Below, piece by piece: positions 7,936 through 15,609 of a DNA stretch of 25,787 nucleotides. A program made the translations under genes and the position numbers. Numbering within the stretch: position 1 is the stretch's first letter; each line of letters begins with the position of its first letter. The stretch is from positions 1 through 25,787 of the forward strand of contig DATGHS010000551.1 in NCBI GenBank assembly GCA_035307785.1, in the 5' to 3' direction. The notes under the pieces were generated by a model. That model made no database searches, was not told the DNA's origin, and saw only the letters and a list, made by a program, of their open reading frames with translations. The stretch is from DATGHS01 sp035307785 (GTDB lineage: Bacteria > Planctomycetota > Planctomycetia > Gemmatales > Gemmataceae).

Positions 7936-8089
7936 TTGTTTCGTTTCCATTTCACCAAAAAACACACTACCCCCATGAAACGAAATGCTTTTTCGTGAAA
8001 TCAAACGCACTTTTGAATGACCCGCCGCCATTTTGATCGTACACTGCGAAATTCGCTCCAGACCCATTACGACACTCCCCTTACCCGAG

Positions 8090-8116
8090 CCCTCTCCCCC
8101 CGAAGCGGCGAGAGGG
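8090..8116. repeat. hairpin of the CCCTCTC/GAGAGGG family
   Basis: CCCTCTC (8090-8096) pairs with GAGAGGG (8110-8116) around CCCCGAAGCGGC. The same words recur at 11576-11694, so this is a dispersed repeat. It sits about 30 bases downstream of the nuoH stop. Confidence 0.6.
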
Positions 8117-8145
8117 GAGAAGAAGAGTTTGGCACAATTGCCGGG

Positions 8146-9345
8146 TCACGAAACCTCCACCTCAATTGGCCGATGCACATTTCTCGCTACATGCCGCACC
8201 GGCGGCGCCTTAACCGTGGCGGCGATGTAGCCCATCACGATCAGCAACACGATGGAAACAATCGTCAGCGTAATCAGCGGCAGGCCGAATTCGCGCACGA
8301 TCATCACGCATAACAGATACACCACTGAAAGCGGAATCAGCACCTTCCAGGCCAGACCCATTAGTTGATCGAAGCGGAAGCGCGGCAGCGTCCAGCGGAT
8401 CAGCATGTAAATCATGATGAAGATTGTCGCCTTGCCGCAGAGAATGACGAGCTTCAGCACGGTGTGCCACCACTCGCTTCCGTCCGTCAAGCCGGGGATT
8501 TGCCAGCCGCCGAAGAACAGAATCGCCAGCAGAAAGCTGGTCGTGATCATGTGCACGTATTCGCCGAGCATGAACATGGCGAATTTGATGCTGCTGTATT
8601 CGGTGTGATAACCGCCCACGAGTTCCTGCTCGGCTTCGGGCAAATCGAAGGGCAAGCGGTTGCATTCGGCAAATACGCTGGTCATGAACATGATGAACGC
8701 CAGCGGCTGGTACAGCACATTCCAGCCGTGGTGCGTTTGCCAGTCGATAATCTTTTCCAGATTCAGCGAACCGCTGTAAAGCACGAGCCCCAGAATCGAC
8801 ATGCCCATCGGGATTTCGTAGCTGATGATCTGGGCGCTGGAACGCAGTGAGCCGAGCATGCTGTACTTGTTGTTCGACGACCAGCCGCCGAGGATGATGC
8901 CATAGACCGTGAGGCTGGAGATCGACAGCACCCAGAGAATGCCGATGTCGATGCCGGGCGCGATCACGAATTGATAGCGTTGGTAGTTTTCCTGGGCTTG
9001 CTGAAACTCAGCGCTGGTAGCAGCGGGTCCGGGCGGCGGCAGCGTATTTCCAAATGGCACAATGGCGAATGCCAAAAGTGCGGTTCCCGTCGCGATGCCG
9101 GGGGCCAGGAAGAAGAAAACGCGATCGACATGGCTGGGGACGATGTCTTCCTTCAAAAACATCTTCACGCCATCGACAAACGGCTGCAAGATGCCAAACG
9201 GCCCCACGCGGTTCGGCCCAATGCGGTCTTGCATGTAGGCCGATACCTTGCGCTCCGCCAGAATCAGCAGCGCAACCGTGTTCAGAATCACGAACAACAC
9301 GGCCGCGATGGTGACGAGCGTCAGGATGATGTTAAACGGCGGCAT
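8146..9345 (-). CDS. nuoH: NADH-quinone oxidoreductase subunit H
   Basis: Membrane subunit that forms the quinone-chamber floor and links the peripheral and membrane arms; 399 residues, about eight to nine helices. The two family signatures are intact: LAERKVSAYMQDRIGPNRVG (about 29-48) and the acidic loop AECNRLPFDLPEAEQELVGG (226-245) followed by YHTEYSS, which holds the conserved Asp/Glu cluster near the quinone channel. The loop after the second helix (about 100-128, GNTLPPPGPAATSAEF and onward) is longer and more polar than in E. coli. It starts at ATG 9345. The nuoG stop lies 77 bases upstream, with an inverted repeat in between. Confidence 0.97.
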   Translation of the reverse strand: MPPFNIILTLVTIAAVLFVILNTVALLILAERKVSAYMQDRIGPNRVGPFGILQPFVDGVKMFLKEDIVPSHVDRVFFFLAPGIATGTALLAFAIVPFGNTLPPPGPAATSAEFQQAQENYQRYQFVIAPGIDIGILWVLSISSLTVYGIILGGWSSNNKYSMLGSLRSSAQIISYEIPMGMSILGLVLYSGSLNLEKIIDWQTHHGWNVLYQPLAFIMFMTSVFAECNRLPFDLPEAEQELVGGYHTEYSSIKFAMFMLGEYVHMITTSFLLAILFFGGWQIPGLTDGSEWWHTVLKLVILCGKATIFIMIYMLIRWTLPRFRFDQLMGLAWKVLIPLSVVYLLCVMIVREFGLPLITLTIVSIVLLIVMGYIAATVKAPPVRHVARNVHRPIEVEVS

Positions 9346-9370
9346 TGCGCTCTCGCGAACACCATTTGTT

Positions 9371-9425
9371 TAGCGACGCTTCGCAGAAGCGTCGCCACGT
9401 TCCACGCTTCTGTGAAGCGTCGCTA
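9371..9425. repeat. inverted repeat containing the nuoG stop codon
   Basis: TAGCGACGCTTC at 9371 and GAAGCGTCGCTA ending at 9425 are exact complements; the longer arms (GCGACGCTTCGCAGAAGCGT against ACGCTTCTGTGAAGCGTCGC) match with one difference. Each arm is itself a hairpin. Minus-strand TAG at 9425-9423 is the nuoG stop, so the last codon of nuoG belongs to the repeat. Confidence 0.85.
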
Positions 9426-11072
9426 AGCATTCGAACTCAACCGTATCCCCAATCCACCCAAGTCCTGCGCCAGCCGTGCGAAGTACGGAATCTCTTGCGC
9501 CATCTCTCTGCGAATTTCCGCCGGCTGAATCAAACCACGGCGTTCCATGAGGTCCAAGTACACTTGTCCCTCAGTGCGCGCCTCCTGCGGCGGATGAATG
9601 GCGCGATGGATCGTCTGTGCCAGGTTCGCGTGGTTAATGAAGGTCCCTTCCTTCTCGGCAAACGATGTTGCCGGGAGTGCGTAGTTGGCGCGAGCGCTGA
9701 GCGCGGTCGTGAAGAAATCCTGCACCAGCAACCATTCGATATTCTGCAGCGCTTGAATCTCTGCCGCGCTTGCGCCCACATCGGCAGCCGGATAGCCGCC
9801 GGTCCAGAACAGGGCCTTTACCTGACCGGCCGCAGCGTCCTTTAACACACCCGGCCACGTGGGCACTTGCTTCTGGAAATGCTGAAGCACCGCCTCCACG
9901 CCCTTCCGGTTCGGGCATTTTTCCGCGTGGATTGTGAACTTCACCGGCTGCTTCGGCCGGCCTCTGAAGTCTTTAGGATACGTGTCATCTTCGCCGATAA
10001 CGGGCACCGGGCCCAAAGCCAGCTTCACCGCCGGCGACAGGCTCTTCAAGTACTTGGCGAGCAGGAAAGCCTCTTCGCAGGTGAGGAACGGCGACAGCAC
10101 GCCGACGAGTTTCGAGCCCTGCTGCGGGGCTATTTCAGCCAGATCCCGGCGTATGGCCGGAAGCAGGTCGCGCCAGCTTGTGGGAGTCGACTGCCCGTCT
10201 TTACGAGCCAGCGGCCGCCGCAACCGTTCCGGCGAGTTCACATAGTGGTAGCCGAGGCGGCCCTCGTCGCACATGAAATAGCCTTGGGCCTGCGGGTTCT
10301 CGCGCGGTCGGAGACGGTAGATGATGTCTTTATTGGTGTCGAGATAGATGCTGCACCCCGTGCTGCAATTCGGGCACACGCTGTTCTTCTGCTGCAAGTA
10401 CCAGACGCGCTGCTTGTAGAGGAAATCCTTGCTGCCGAGGGCGCCCACGGGGCAAAGATCGACCACGTTGCCGGCCAGTTTGTTTTCCAGCGGCTGGCCA
10501 GGGAAGACGTCGATCTCGGAATGATGGCCGCGATTGATTACCTGAAGTTCGGCCGTCCCGCTGATCTCGCGCGTAAAGCGCACGCAGCGCGAGCACATGA
10601 TGCAGCGGTCGGTGAACAGCGTGATTTTGGAACTCAGCTGCGGTTTGTTGGGCGGCGTGTTCTTCACGTCGATCATCCGGCTCGTCGCATGGCCGAATTT
10701 GAAGCTAAAGTCCTGGAGCAGGCACTCGCCGGCCTTGTCGCACACCGGACAGTCGAGCGGGTGATTCAACAGAATGTCTTCGAGCGTTTGTGCCTGCGCC
10801 GACTTGGCTTTCGGGCTGTCGGTCACAATCACCATCTTGTCTTTGACAGGAGTCTGGCAACCGGGGACGACTTTCGGTTGCATGGCGATTGTACCGTCGT
10901 CCTTCTTTTCGCCGACTTCCACCAGGCACATGCGGCAACTGGCGACCACGGTGAGCGCCGGGTGCCAGCAATACGACGGCACCTGAATGCCCGCGCGCGC
11001 CGCCGCCTGGATGCAATTCAGCTTGTCATTGCCGATGTCCACCGGCTTGTTGTTGACGAACACGGTCGCCAT
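9423..11072 (-). CDS. nuoG: NADH-quinone oxidoreductase subunit G, short form
   Basis: Iron-sulfur subunit of the NADH module, 549 residues from the ATG at 11072. Ligands in order: [2Fe-2S] N1b Cys35, Cys46, Cys49, Cys72; N5 His104, Cys108, Cys111, Cys117; N4 Cys157, Cys160, Cys163, Cys207; and the extra N7-type motif Cys233-x2-Cys236-x3-Cys240-x27-Cys268. A reduced molybdopterin-oxidoreductase-like domain follows (SPERLRRPL, then FWTGGYPAADVG and ALPATSFAEKEGTFIN). The protein is much shorter than E. coli (about 908) or Thermus (about 783), having lost most of the C-terminal domain; all cluster ligands are intact, so it should be functional. AAGGAAG lies 8 nt before ATG 11072; a GTG at 11081 is less likely. 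Confidence 0.95.
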   Translation of the reverse strand: MATVFVNNKPVDIGNDKLNCIQAAARAGIQVPSYCWHPALTVVASCRMCLVEVGEKKDDGTIAMQPKVVPGCQTPVKDKMVIVTDSPKAKSAQAQTLEDILLNHPLDCPVCDKAGECLLQDFSFKFGHATSRMIDVKNTPPNKPQLSSKITLFTDRCIMCSRCVRFTREISGTAELQVINRGHHSEIDVFPGQPLENKLAGNVVDLCPVGALGSKDFLYKQRVWYLQQKNSVCPNCSTGCSIYLDTNKDIIYRLRPRENPQAQGYFMCDEGRLGYHYVNSPERLRRPLARKDGQSTPTSWRDLLPAIRRDLAEIAPQQGSKLVGVLSPFLTCEEAFLLAKYLKSLSPAVKLALGPVPVIGEDDTYPKDFRGRPKQPVKFTIHAEKCPNRKGVEAVLQHFQKQVPTWPGVLKDAAAGQVKALFWTGGYPAADVGASAAEIQALQNIEWLLVQDFFTTALSARANYALPATSFAEKEGTFINHANLAQTIHRAIHPPQEARTEGQVYLDLMERRGLIQPAEIRREMAQEIPYFARLAQDLGGLGIRLSSNA

Positions 11073-11087
11073 GATTGGCACTTCCTT

Positions 11088-11720
11088 CTACTTCTGCGGC
11101 GGAAACGCCTTCTGGTATTCTTTGAACTCTTCCGCCGTCACTGAGTTCACACTGCCATCGCGGTTGGCCACCAGGCCGCCTTGTGCGGGCGCGGCCTTTT
11201 CGTAAGCCAAAACCTGGCAATTGGTGTTGTTCCCACTCACATGCCAGACGATGACGAGGTCCCCGTTCATGACGAGCTTCAGGATCTGCCGGCCATCGGG
11301 CTGATCCAGACCGAGGTCTTCGATTTTGGAAGGCCCGCCCGAATTCGTCGTCCAGTACTCGATGTACAGCAATGCAATCTGCTGGAGTTCTTGCCGATTG
11401 ACCGCCCGGCCCACCGCCGGGATGACCTTGCCGACATTCTCGGCCGGCCGGGCGGCGGTCGGGCCGGTCAATGGAGCATAGGCGCTTCGCGGCGGGGGCT
11501 TGCAACCTGCGGATGAGGCGATAATCGCCCCAAGTGCAAACAACATAGCAACACCTAAAACGCGCAGCGTTTTTTCTCCCTCTCCCGCCGCTTCCGGGGG
11601 ACTGGGGCAGGGTGAGTGGGGCGGAAGCGCGACAAAAGTCGGTCGCTCAACCCCCTCACCCCCGTCCCCTCTCCCCCGAAGCGGGGGAGAGGGGAGTAAG
11701 GCAAGTCGCTGATTGTTCAT
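11088..11720 (-). CDS. small lipoprotein of unknown function inside the nuo operon
   Basis: Function unknown. From internal Met 11546 onward the sequence is a hydrophobic segment ending ASSAGC, a plausible lipobox, followed by about 135 soluble residues. The tail AYEKAAPAQGGLVANRDGSV then TAEEFKEYQKA resembles small planctomycete lipoproteins whose members end in a GG-x-V-x-x-x-DGSV motif (recognised from memory). The start is ambiguous. ATG 11720 has AGGAG 10 nt upstream, but the next 44 codons are low-complexity Pro/Gly/Arg sequence that reads a dispersed repeat. Removing that stretch joins MNNQRLA to LRVLGVAMLFALG, which would be a normal lipoprotein signal peptide, so I infer a repeat inserted in frame. 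Alternatively translation begins at 11546, where the ribosome site is weak. It lies 15 bases before nuoG. Confidence 0.7.
   Translation of the reverse strand: MNNQRLALLPSPPLRGRGDGGEGVERPTFVALPPHSPCPSPPEAAGEGEKTLRVLGVAMLFALGAIIASSAGCKPPPRSAYAPLTGPTAARPAENVGKVIPAVGRAVNRQELQQIALLYIEYWTTNSGGPSKIEDLGLDQPDGRQILKLVMNGDLVIVWHVSGNNTNCQVLAYEKAAPAQGGLVANRDGSVNSVTAEEFKEYQKAFPPQK
11576..11694. repeat. composite GC-rich palindromic repeat within the lipoprotein N-terminal region
   Basis: It contains a perfect 13-bp stem (CCCCTCTCCCCCG at 11666-11678 with CGGGGGAGAGGGG at 11682-11694, loop AAG) and a related CTCCCTCTCCCGCCGCTTCC block at 11576-11595. The same CCCTCTCCCCC/GAAGCGG words occur at 8090-8116. 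It reads as open frame on the minus strand. Confidence 0.75.
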
Positions 11721-11738
11721 GAGCCCATCTCTCCTAAC

Positions 11739-11766
11739 CCCGCCGGCTCGAAGACTCGCCGGCGGG
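11739..11766. repeat. constant-loop hairpin, single copy
   Basis: Stem CCCGCCGGC/GCCGGCGGG (9 bp) around loop TCGAAGACTC, followed by CTTGG. This is the complement orientation of the family seen at 7270 and 13695. It lies 10 bases past the nuoF stop. Confidence 0.85.
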
Positions 11767-11776
11767 CTTGGTTCAA

Positions 11777-13111
11777 TTAATGCACTGCTGCCAATGGCAG
11801 CGGCTGCCGCGATTTCTGGCCGCTGCGAATGTAGGCTTCCAGTTCCGGCCGGAATTTTTTCACTGCCTGCTTCACCGGCCAGCCGGCGCCGTCGGCCAGG
11901 CCGCAGATGGTTGTGCCGGGCATGATCCCGATGTTGTTGCCGACTTCGCCAAGGATTTCAAGATCTTCGAAACGGCCCTGGCCATTGCGAATGCGCTCGA
12001 CGATCTTGCGCATCCAGCCAGTGCCTTCCCGGCACGGCGTGCACTGGCCGCACGATTCATGTTCAAAAAAGCGGCAGATATTGTAGAGCACATCGACGAT
12101 ACTGGTTTGCTCGTCGAACACCGTGACGGCCGCGGTGCCGAGCCCTAGGCAACCGACCTTGCCTGGGCCGTTGAAATCGAGTGGCGTATCGAACTCCACC
12201 TCGGTCATCAGGCCCATGCTGATGCCGCCGGGGATGCAGCCCTTGGCCTTGCGGCCTTTCCAGACGCCGCCGCCATGTTTGTCTACCAGTTCGCGGACGC
12301 TGATGCCGAGCGGCAACTCCACGCAGCCGGGCTTATTCACGTGGCCGCTGATGCAATAGAGCTTCGGACCATAACTGCCGGCATCACGCGGGTTCTTTGG
12401 ATCAGGCGGCACGCCCATGGATTTGAACCAGTCAGCGCCGCGATTGACGATGTGCGTCACGCAGGCAACAGTCTCAATGTTGTTGACAATCGTAGGCTTG
12501 CGGAAAGCGCCCTCGACGGCGGGGAAGGGGGGCTTGATCCGGGGCCAGGCCCGCTTGCCTTCCAGGCTTTCGATCAGGCCCGTTTCCTCGCCGCAGATGT
12601 ATGCCCCGGCGCCGCGATGCACGAAGACGTCGAGGTTGAAGCCAGTGCCGAGGATACCTTTGCCGAGCAGGTTGTTCGCATAGAGTTCGCGAATTGCATT
12701 TTCGATGGCCCGAAACGCTTTGCCGTATTCGTAGCGGATGTAGAAATAGGCGGTCCAGGCGCGTACGGCGTAGCACGAGAGCAGGATTCCTTCGAGCACC
12801 TGGTGCGGGTCTTGCTCCATGAGGATGCGGTTGTTGAAGGTGCACGGCTCACTTTCGTCGGCATTCACGCAAAAGTAAATCGGCCCTGGATGGCCCTTGG
12901 GCAAAAAGGTCCACTTCACGCCCGTGGGGAAACCAGCCCCGCCGCGGCCGCGCAGGCCGGATGTCTTTACGACGTCGATCACTTGCTCCGGCGTCATGGT
13001 GGTGACCGCTTTGCGCAACGCTTGATAGCCGCCGTCGGCCTGATATGAGGCCAGCGAAGTGCTGTCGGGCTTGGCAATGCGGCGCAGGAGTACGGGTTCA
13101 AAGTCGGGCAT
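11777..13111 (-). CDS. nuoF: NADH-quinone oxidoreductase subunit F
   Basis: Catalytic NADH-binding flavoprotein of complex I, 444 residues, carrying FMN and [4Fe-4S] cluster N3. FMN/NADH-site motifs: GLRGRGGAGFPTGVKW (about 52-67), NADESEPCTF (83-92), and GAGAYICGEETGLIESLEG (167-185). N3 ligands: Cys354, Cys357, Cys360 (ESCGQCTPCREGTGWM) and Cys403. PTIVNNIETVACV (206-218) is also diagnostic. Length matches the family. The start at ATG 13111 is supported by AGGA at 8 nt. It is flanked on both sides by copies of the constant-loop hairpin. Confidence 0.98.
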   Translation of the reverse strand: MPDFEPVLLRRIAKPDSTSLASYQADGGYQALRKAVTTMTPEQVIDVVKTSGLRGRGGAGFPTGVKWTFLPKGHPGPIYFCVNADESEPCTFNNRILMEQDPHQVLEGILLSCYAVRAWTAYFYIRYEYGKAFRAIENAIRELYANNLLGKGILGTGFNLDVFVHRGAGAYICGEETGLIESLEGKRAWPRIKPPFPAVEGAFRKPTIVNNIETVACVTHIVNRGADWFKSMGVPPDPKNPRDAGSYGPKLYCISGHVNKPGCVELPLGISVRELVDKHGGGVWKGRKAKGCIPGGISMGLMTEVEFDTPLDFNGPGKVGCLGLGTAAVTVFDEQTSIVDVLYNICRFFEHESCGQCTPCREGTGWMRKIVERIRNGQGRFEDLEILGEVGNNIGIMPGTTICGLADGAGWPVKQAVKKFRPELEAYIRSGQKSRQPLPLAAVH

Positions 13112-13127
13112 TCATTCATTCCTAAAC

Positions 13128-13202
13128 CCGCGGGGCTCGAAGACTCGCCCCGCGGCTTAGACTTCTGTGACCCGCGGGGCTCGAAGACTCGCCCCGCGGC
13201 TT
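13128..13202. repeat. two direct copies of the constant-loop hairpin
   Basis: Two identical units (stem CCGCGGGGC/GCCCCGCGG, loop TCGAAGACTC) at 13128-13155 and 13172-13199, each followed by CTTA. The TTA after the second copy (13201-13203) is the complement of the nuoE TAA stop. The pair fills the nuoE-nuoF gap. Confidence 0.9.
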
Positions 13203-13680
13203 ATCGGCGTAATTCCTCAATCAACTTATCTGCCTTCTCATTGCTTACATCCATCATCGCTTCGTCATTTACGAGCACACTCGGAGCACCTTCGCAGGCG
13301 CCGATGCACTCGGCGAACTCCAGGGTGATGTTGCCGTCCTGCGTCGTCTGTCCCGGTTGCACGTGCAGTTTTTCGCATAGGTGGCCGAGCAACTCGTCGC
13401 TGCCGCGCAGCTGGCAGGCCAGGCTGCGACAAACCCAAAGCCGCGTTTTGCCGAGCCGATGCTGTTCGTCCTTGAAGAAGCCATAGAAGCTCATTGTGTC
13501 GTTGAGTTCCGCGGGGCTAATTTCGAGCATTTCGGCAATTTCCCGCACCGCTTCCAGTGGCACGCAGCGCAGCGTGTCGTGGACCAGATGCAGCGCCGGC
13601 AACGCCACCGCCTGCTTGCTGGGATAGCGCGGGAAGTAGGCTTCGATCTTCTGTCGAAGTTCCGGGGTAAGCACACTCAT
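13201..13680 (-). CDS. nuoE: NADH-quinone oxidoreductase subunit E
   Basis: Thioredoxin-like subunit of the NADH module carrying [2Fe-2S] cluster N1a; 159 residues. Ligands are Cys84, Cys89 (VCRSLACQLRGSDEL) and Cys125, Cys129 (AECIGACEGAPSV). The N-terminal helical part (LTPELRQKIEAYFPRYPSKQ) is typical. The frame stays open far upstream, but that stretch only reads the palindromic repeat at 13695-13766 and part of nuoD, so I reject the longer form. ATG 13680 directly follows GGAG with no spacing; a GTG at 13674, 6 nt from GGAG, could be the true start and would remove two residues. Confidence 0.95.
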   Translation of the reverse strand: MSVLTPELRQKIEAYFPRYPSKQAVALPALHLVHDTLRCVPLEAVREIAEMLEISPAELNDTMSFYGFFKDEQHRLGKTRLWVCRSLACQLRGSDELLGHLCEKLHVQPGQTTQDGNITLEFAECIGACEGAPSVLVNDEAMMDVSNEKADKLIEELRR

Positions 13681-13694
13681 CTCCACATCCAACC

Positions 13695-13766
13695 CAAGCC
13701 CGCATGCGAGTCTTCGAGCGTGCGGGGTTGTTATCCCGCACGCTCGAAGACTCGCGTGCGGGCTTG
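13695..13766. repeat. head-to-head pair of the constant-loop hairpin between nuoD and nuoE
   Basis: Left unit 13695-13727 (stem CCCGCATGC/GCGTGCGGG, one G-U pair, loop GAGTCTTCGA) and right unit 13735-13766 in inverse orientation, differing at one base. A 7-base spacer separates them, unlike the spacer-free pair at 7270. They begin with CAAG and end with CTTG. Confidence 0.92.
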
Positions 13767-13775
13767 CAATTTCTC

Positions 13776-14999
13776 TTATCTGTCCAATTCCGCCGCAATA
13801 ATATTCAGACTCCCCAGCACCGCCACGATATCGCTGATCTGGTGCCCTTCGATCAGGTAGGGGAAGATCGCAAAGTGGATATACGACGGCGGCCGGGTGC
13901 GAGCGCGGTAGGCCCGGCCGCTGCCGTCGGCCACGATATAGAAGCCGAGTTCGCCGTTGGCGGTTTCCTGCGCGCCGTAAAGCTCGTCCACCGGCGGTTT
14001 CCACTGGCGGTTGGTCATGATCAATTCGAAGTGCTGGATAAGCCCTTCGATGCTTCGATAGGTGGCGCTTTTGTCGGGAAGAACCGCCTTCCCCTCCATA
14101 TCCACGTTCACGGGCCCACTCGGCAAGTTCTCGATGGCCTGATGCACGATGTTCAGGCTTTGCAACAGCTCTTCCATGCGCACGAGGTAACGGGCATAGC
14201 AATCGCCGGCTTTCGCGCAGGCGACTTTGAATTCGAAATCAGGATAGGCCAGGTATGGCTCATCCTTGCGCAGGTCGCGCACCACGCCGCTGGCGCGGGC
14301 AACCGGGCCGGAGCAGCTCAGGTCGATGGCGTCTTCCTTGGTGAGGACGCCAATGTCCTTGGTGCGGTCAATGAAGATGCGGTTGCGGTTGAGTAACTTC
14401 GAGAGGTCGTTGTGGGCTTTCGAAAAATTCTTGACGAAGTCGCGAACTTTGGCCACGAAGTCGTCGGTTACGTCGGCCGCCAGCCCGCCGACGCGCGTGT
14501 AGCTGGGATGAAACCGCTGGCCGGACGCGGTCTCCATGATGTCGTAGATTTTTTCGCGCTGGTAGAAAGCGTACAGAAACGCGGTAAAGGCGCCGAGGTC
14601 CAGAGCCGCAGCGCCCACGCAGAGCAAGTGATCGAGCATCCGGGCCAGCTCGGCGAGGATCGTGCGGATGTACTTGCAGCGCTTGGTGAGTTCGATATTC
14701 AGGATTTTTTCGACGACGTGATGCCAGGCGATCTCGTTGGCGATCGGCGAAAGGTAATTCATCCGGTCGGTGATGGTAATGTACTGGTTAAAATCGAGGT
14801 CTTCGCCCAACTTCTCGAAACCGGAATGGAGATAGCCGATGTCCGGCACCGCCCGCAGGATCTTCTCGCCGTCGAGCGTGAGAATCAGGCGCAACGTGGT
14901 GTGCGTAGCAGGATGCTGCGGACCGAAATTCAGCGTGTACAAGTATTCCTTGTCCACGTCGTTTTCGGCATCCAGGGATTCGGCCTGCTCTAGGGGCAT
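13776..14999 (-). CDS. nuoD: NADH-quinone oxidoreductase subunit D
   Basis: 49-kDa quinone-site subunit of complex I, 407 residues, related to the large subunit of [NiFe] hydrogenases but without the metal cysteines. NFGPQHPATHTTLRLIL carries the quinone-site histidine (His33) and MNYLSPIANE the tyrosine (Tyr82); their spacing of 49 residues equals that of His38 and Tyr87 in Thermus Nqo4. PDIGYLHSGFEKLGED and YTRVGGLAADV are further hallmarks. It is not fused to nuoC. The ATG at 14999 has AAGGTGA a few bases upstream, just after a hairpin. Confidence 0.98.
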   Translation of the reverse strand: MPLEQAESLDAENDVDKEYLYTLNFGPQHPATHTTLRLILTLDGEKILRAVPDIGYLHSGFEKLGEDLDFNQYITITDRMNYLSPIANEIAWHHVVEKILNIELTKRCKYIRTILAELARMLDHLLCVGAAALDLGAFTAFLYAFYQREKIYDIMETASGQRFHPSYTRVGGLAADVTDDFVAKVRDFVKNFSKAHNDLSKLLNRNRIFIDRTKDIGVLTKEDAIDLSCSGPVARASGVVRDLRKDEPYLAYPDFEFKVACAKAGDCYARYLVRMEELLQSLNIVHQAIENLPSGPVNVDMEGKAVLPDKSATYRSIEGLIQHFELIMTNRQWKPPVDELYGAQETANGELGFYIVADGSGRAYRARTRPPSYIHFAIFPYLIEGHQISDIVAVLGSLNIIAAELDR

Positions 15000-15014
15000 G
15001 ATTCACCTTGGGCG

Positions 15015-15038
15015 GCCCAGGGACTTCCGTCCCTGGGC
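15015..15038. repeat. perfect 10-bp hairpin between nuoC and nuoD
   Basis: GCCCAGGGAC and GTCCCTGGGC around TTCC. It fills the 40-base gap, starts one base past the nuoC stop and ends about 5 bases before the nuoD Shine-Dalgarno, so it could affect initiation of nuoD. There is no U-tract. Confidence 0.75.
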
Positions 15039-15039
15039 T

Positions 15040-15543
15040 TTAGCTCTCCGCACGCGGAATGGCCGGGAAGTTATGCCGCTCGCCCAGCCCGCGGAGCGGG
15101 TAATCCTTTCGCAGTGGGAACGACGTAAATTCTTCCGGCAACAAGATTCGCCGCAAGTCTGGATGACCTTCAAACACGATGCCGTACATGTCGAACACTT
15201 CGCGCTCCAACCAGTCGGCCGCTTTCCAGATCGGGAAGCATGACGGCAGCACCGGATCGGGATCATTCACAAATGTCTTCACGAATAGCCGTTCACCGGT
15301 GACGGTATTCGTGAGCCCATAAATCACGCCGTAGCGATCGCGGGCATTCGGGTAGTAGAGATAATCCGCGGCCGTGAGTTCCGCGAGCATGTTGAAGCCG
15401 CAGCTTTCCTTCAGGAACTTCAATGTCTCGAAGACTTTCTCGACTTTTACGATCACGCGGAAGTTATCGCGGAACTCTGAGGTCTGGAAACCATCGGTGC
15501 CGAAGCGTTCGCGGAGTTTGGTCAGCGTGCTCTCGTGGCTCAT
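15040..15543 (-). CDS. nuoC: NADH-quinone oxidoreductase subunit C
   Basis: 30-kDa peripheral-arm subunit, 167 residues, helping to hold NuoD, NuoB and NuoI. The signature ADWLEREVFDMYGIVFEGHP (109-128) and LRRILLPEEF followed by PLRKDYPLRG (about 130-152) are complete. The N-terminal alpha/beta domain ends with LTAADYLYYPNARDRYGVIY. Unlike the fused NuoCD of E. coli, it is a separate gene. It starts at ATG 15543; only a weak GGA is visible upstream. Confidence 0.97.
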   Translation of the reverse strand: MSHESTLTKLRERFGTDGFQTSEFRDNFRVIVKVEKVFETLKFLKESCGFNMLAELTAADYLYYPNARDRYGVIYGLTNTVTGERLFVKTFVNDPDPVLPSCFPIWKAADWLEREVFDMYGIVFEGHPDLRRILLPEEFTSFPLRKDYPLRGLGERHNFPAIPRAES

Positions 15544-15558
15544 GTTGGTGTTCCATCA

Positions 15559-15609
15559 CCTAACCCCCCGACCCCCTTCCCTAAGACGGAAGGGGGTTAG
15601 GGGCTTAGG
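15559..15609. repeat. inverted repeat overlapping the nuoB stop codon
   Basis: The inner stem is CCCCCTTCC (15572-15580) with GGAAGGGGG (15588-15596); the outer CCTAACCCC pairs imperfectly with GGGGCTTAGG. TTA at 15605-15607 inside the right arm is the complement of the nuoB TAA stop. Confidence 0.8.

Noticed and set aside
9423..11072. nuoG as a truncated pseudogene
   Set aside because: All sixteen cluster ligands and a continuous frame are present, and no leftover C-terminal coding sequence follows before nuoH.
9867..11144. Long open frame of 425 codons on the plus strand opposite nuoG
   Set aside because: It is antisense to a gene with all cluster ligands, has no recognisable domains, and is Arg/Ala/His-rich as expected for GC-rich shadow frames. 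Similar antisense frames opposite nuoD, E, F, H, J and N were dropped for the same reason.
13128..13766. Possible CRISPR array from repeated GAGTCTTCGA units
   Set aside because: Units are palindromes with varying stems, irregular spacing, mixed orientation and no uniform spacers; no cas genes are present.
13681..14202. Upstream extension of the nuoE frame by about 174 codons
   Set aside because: The extension reads through the palindromic repeat and the 3' part of nuoD in another frame; the protein matches NuoE only from about 13680.
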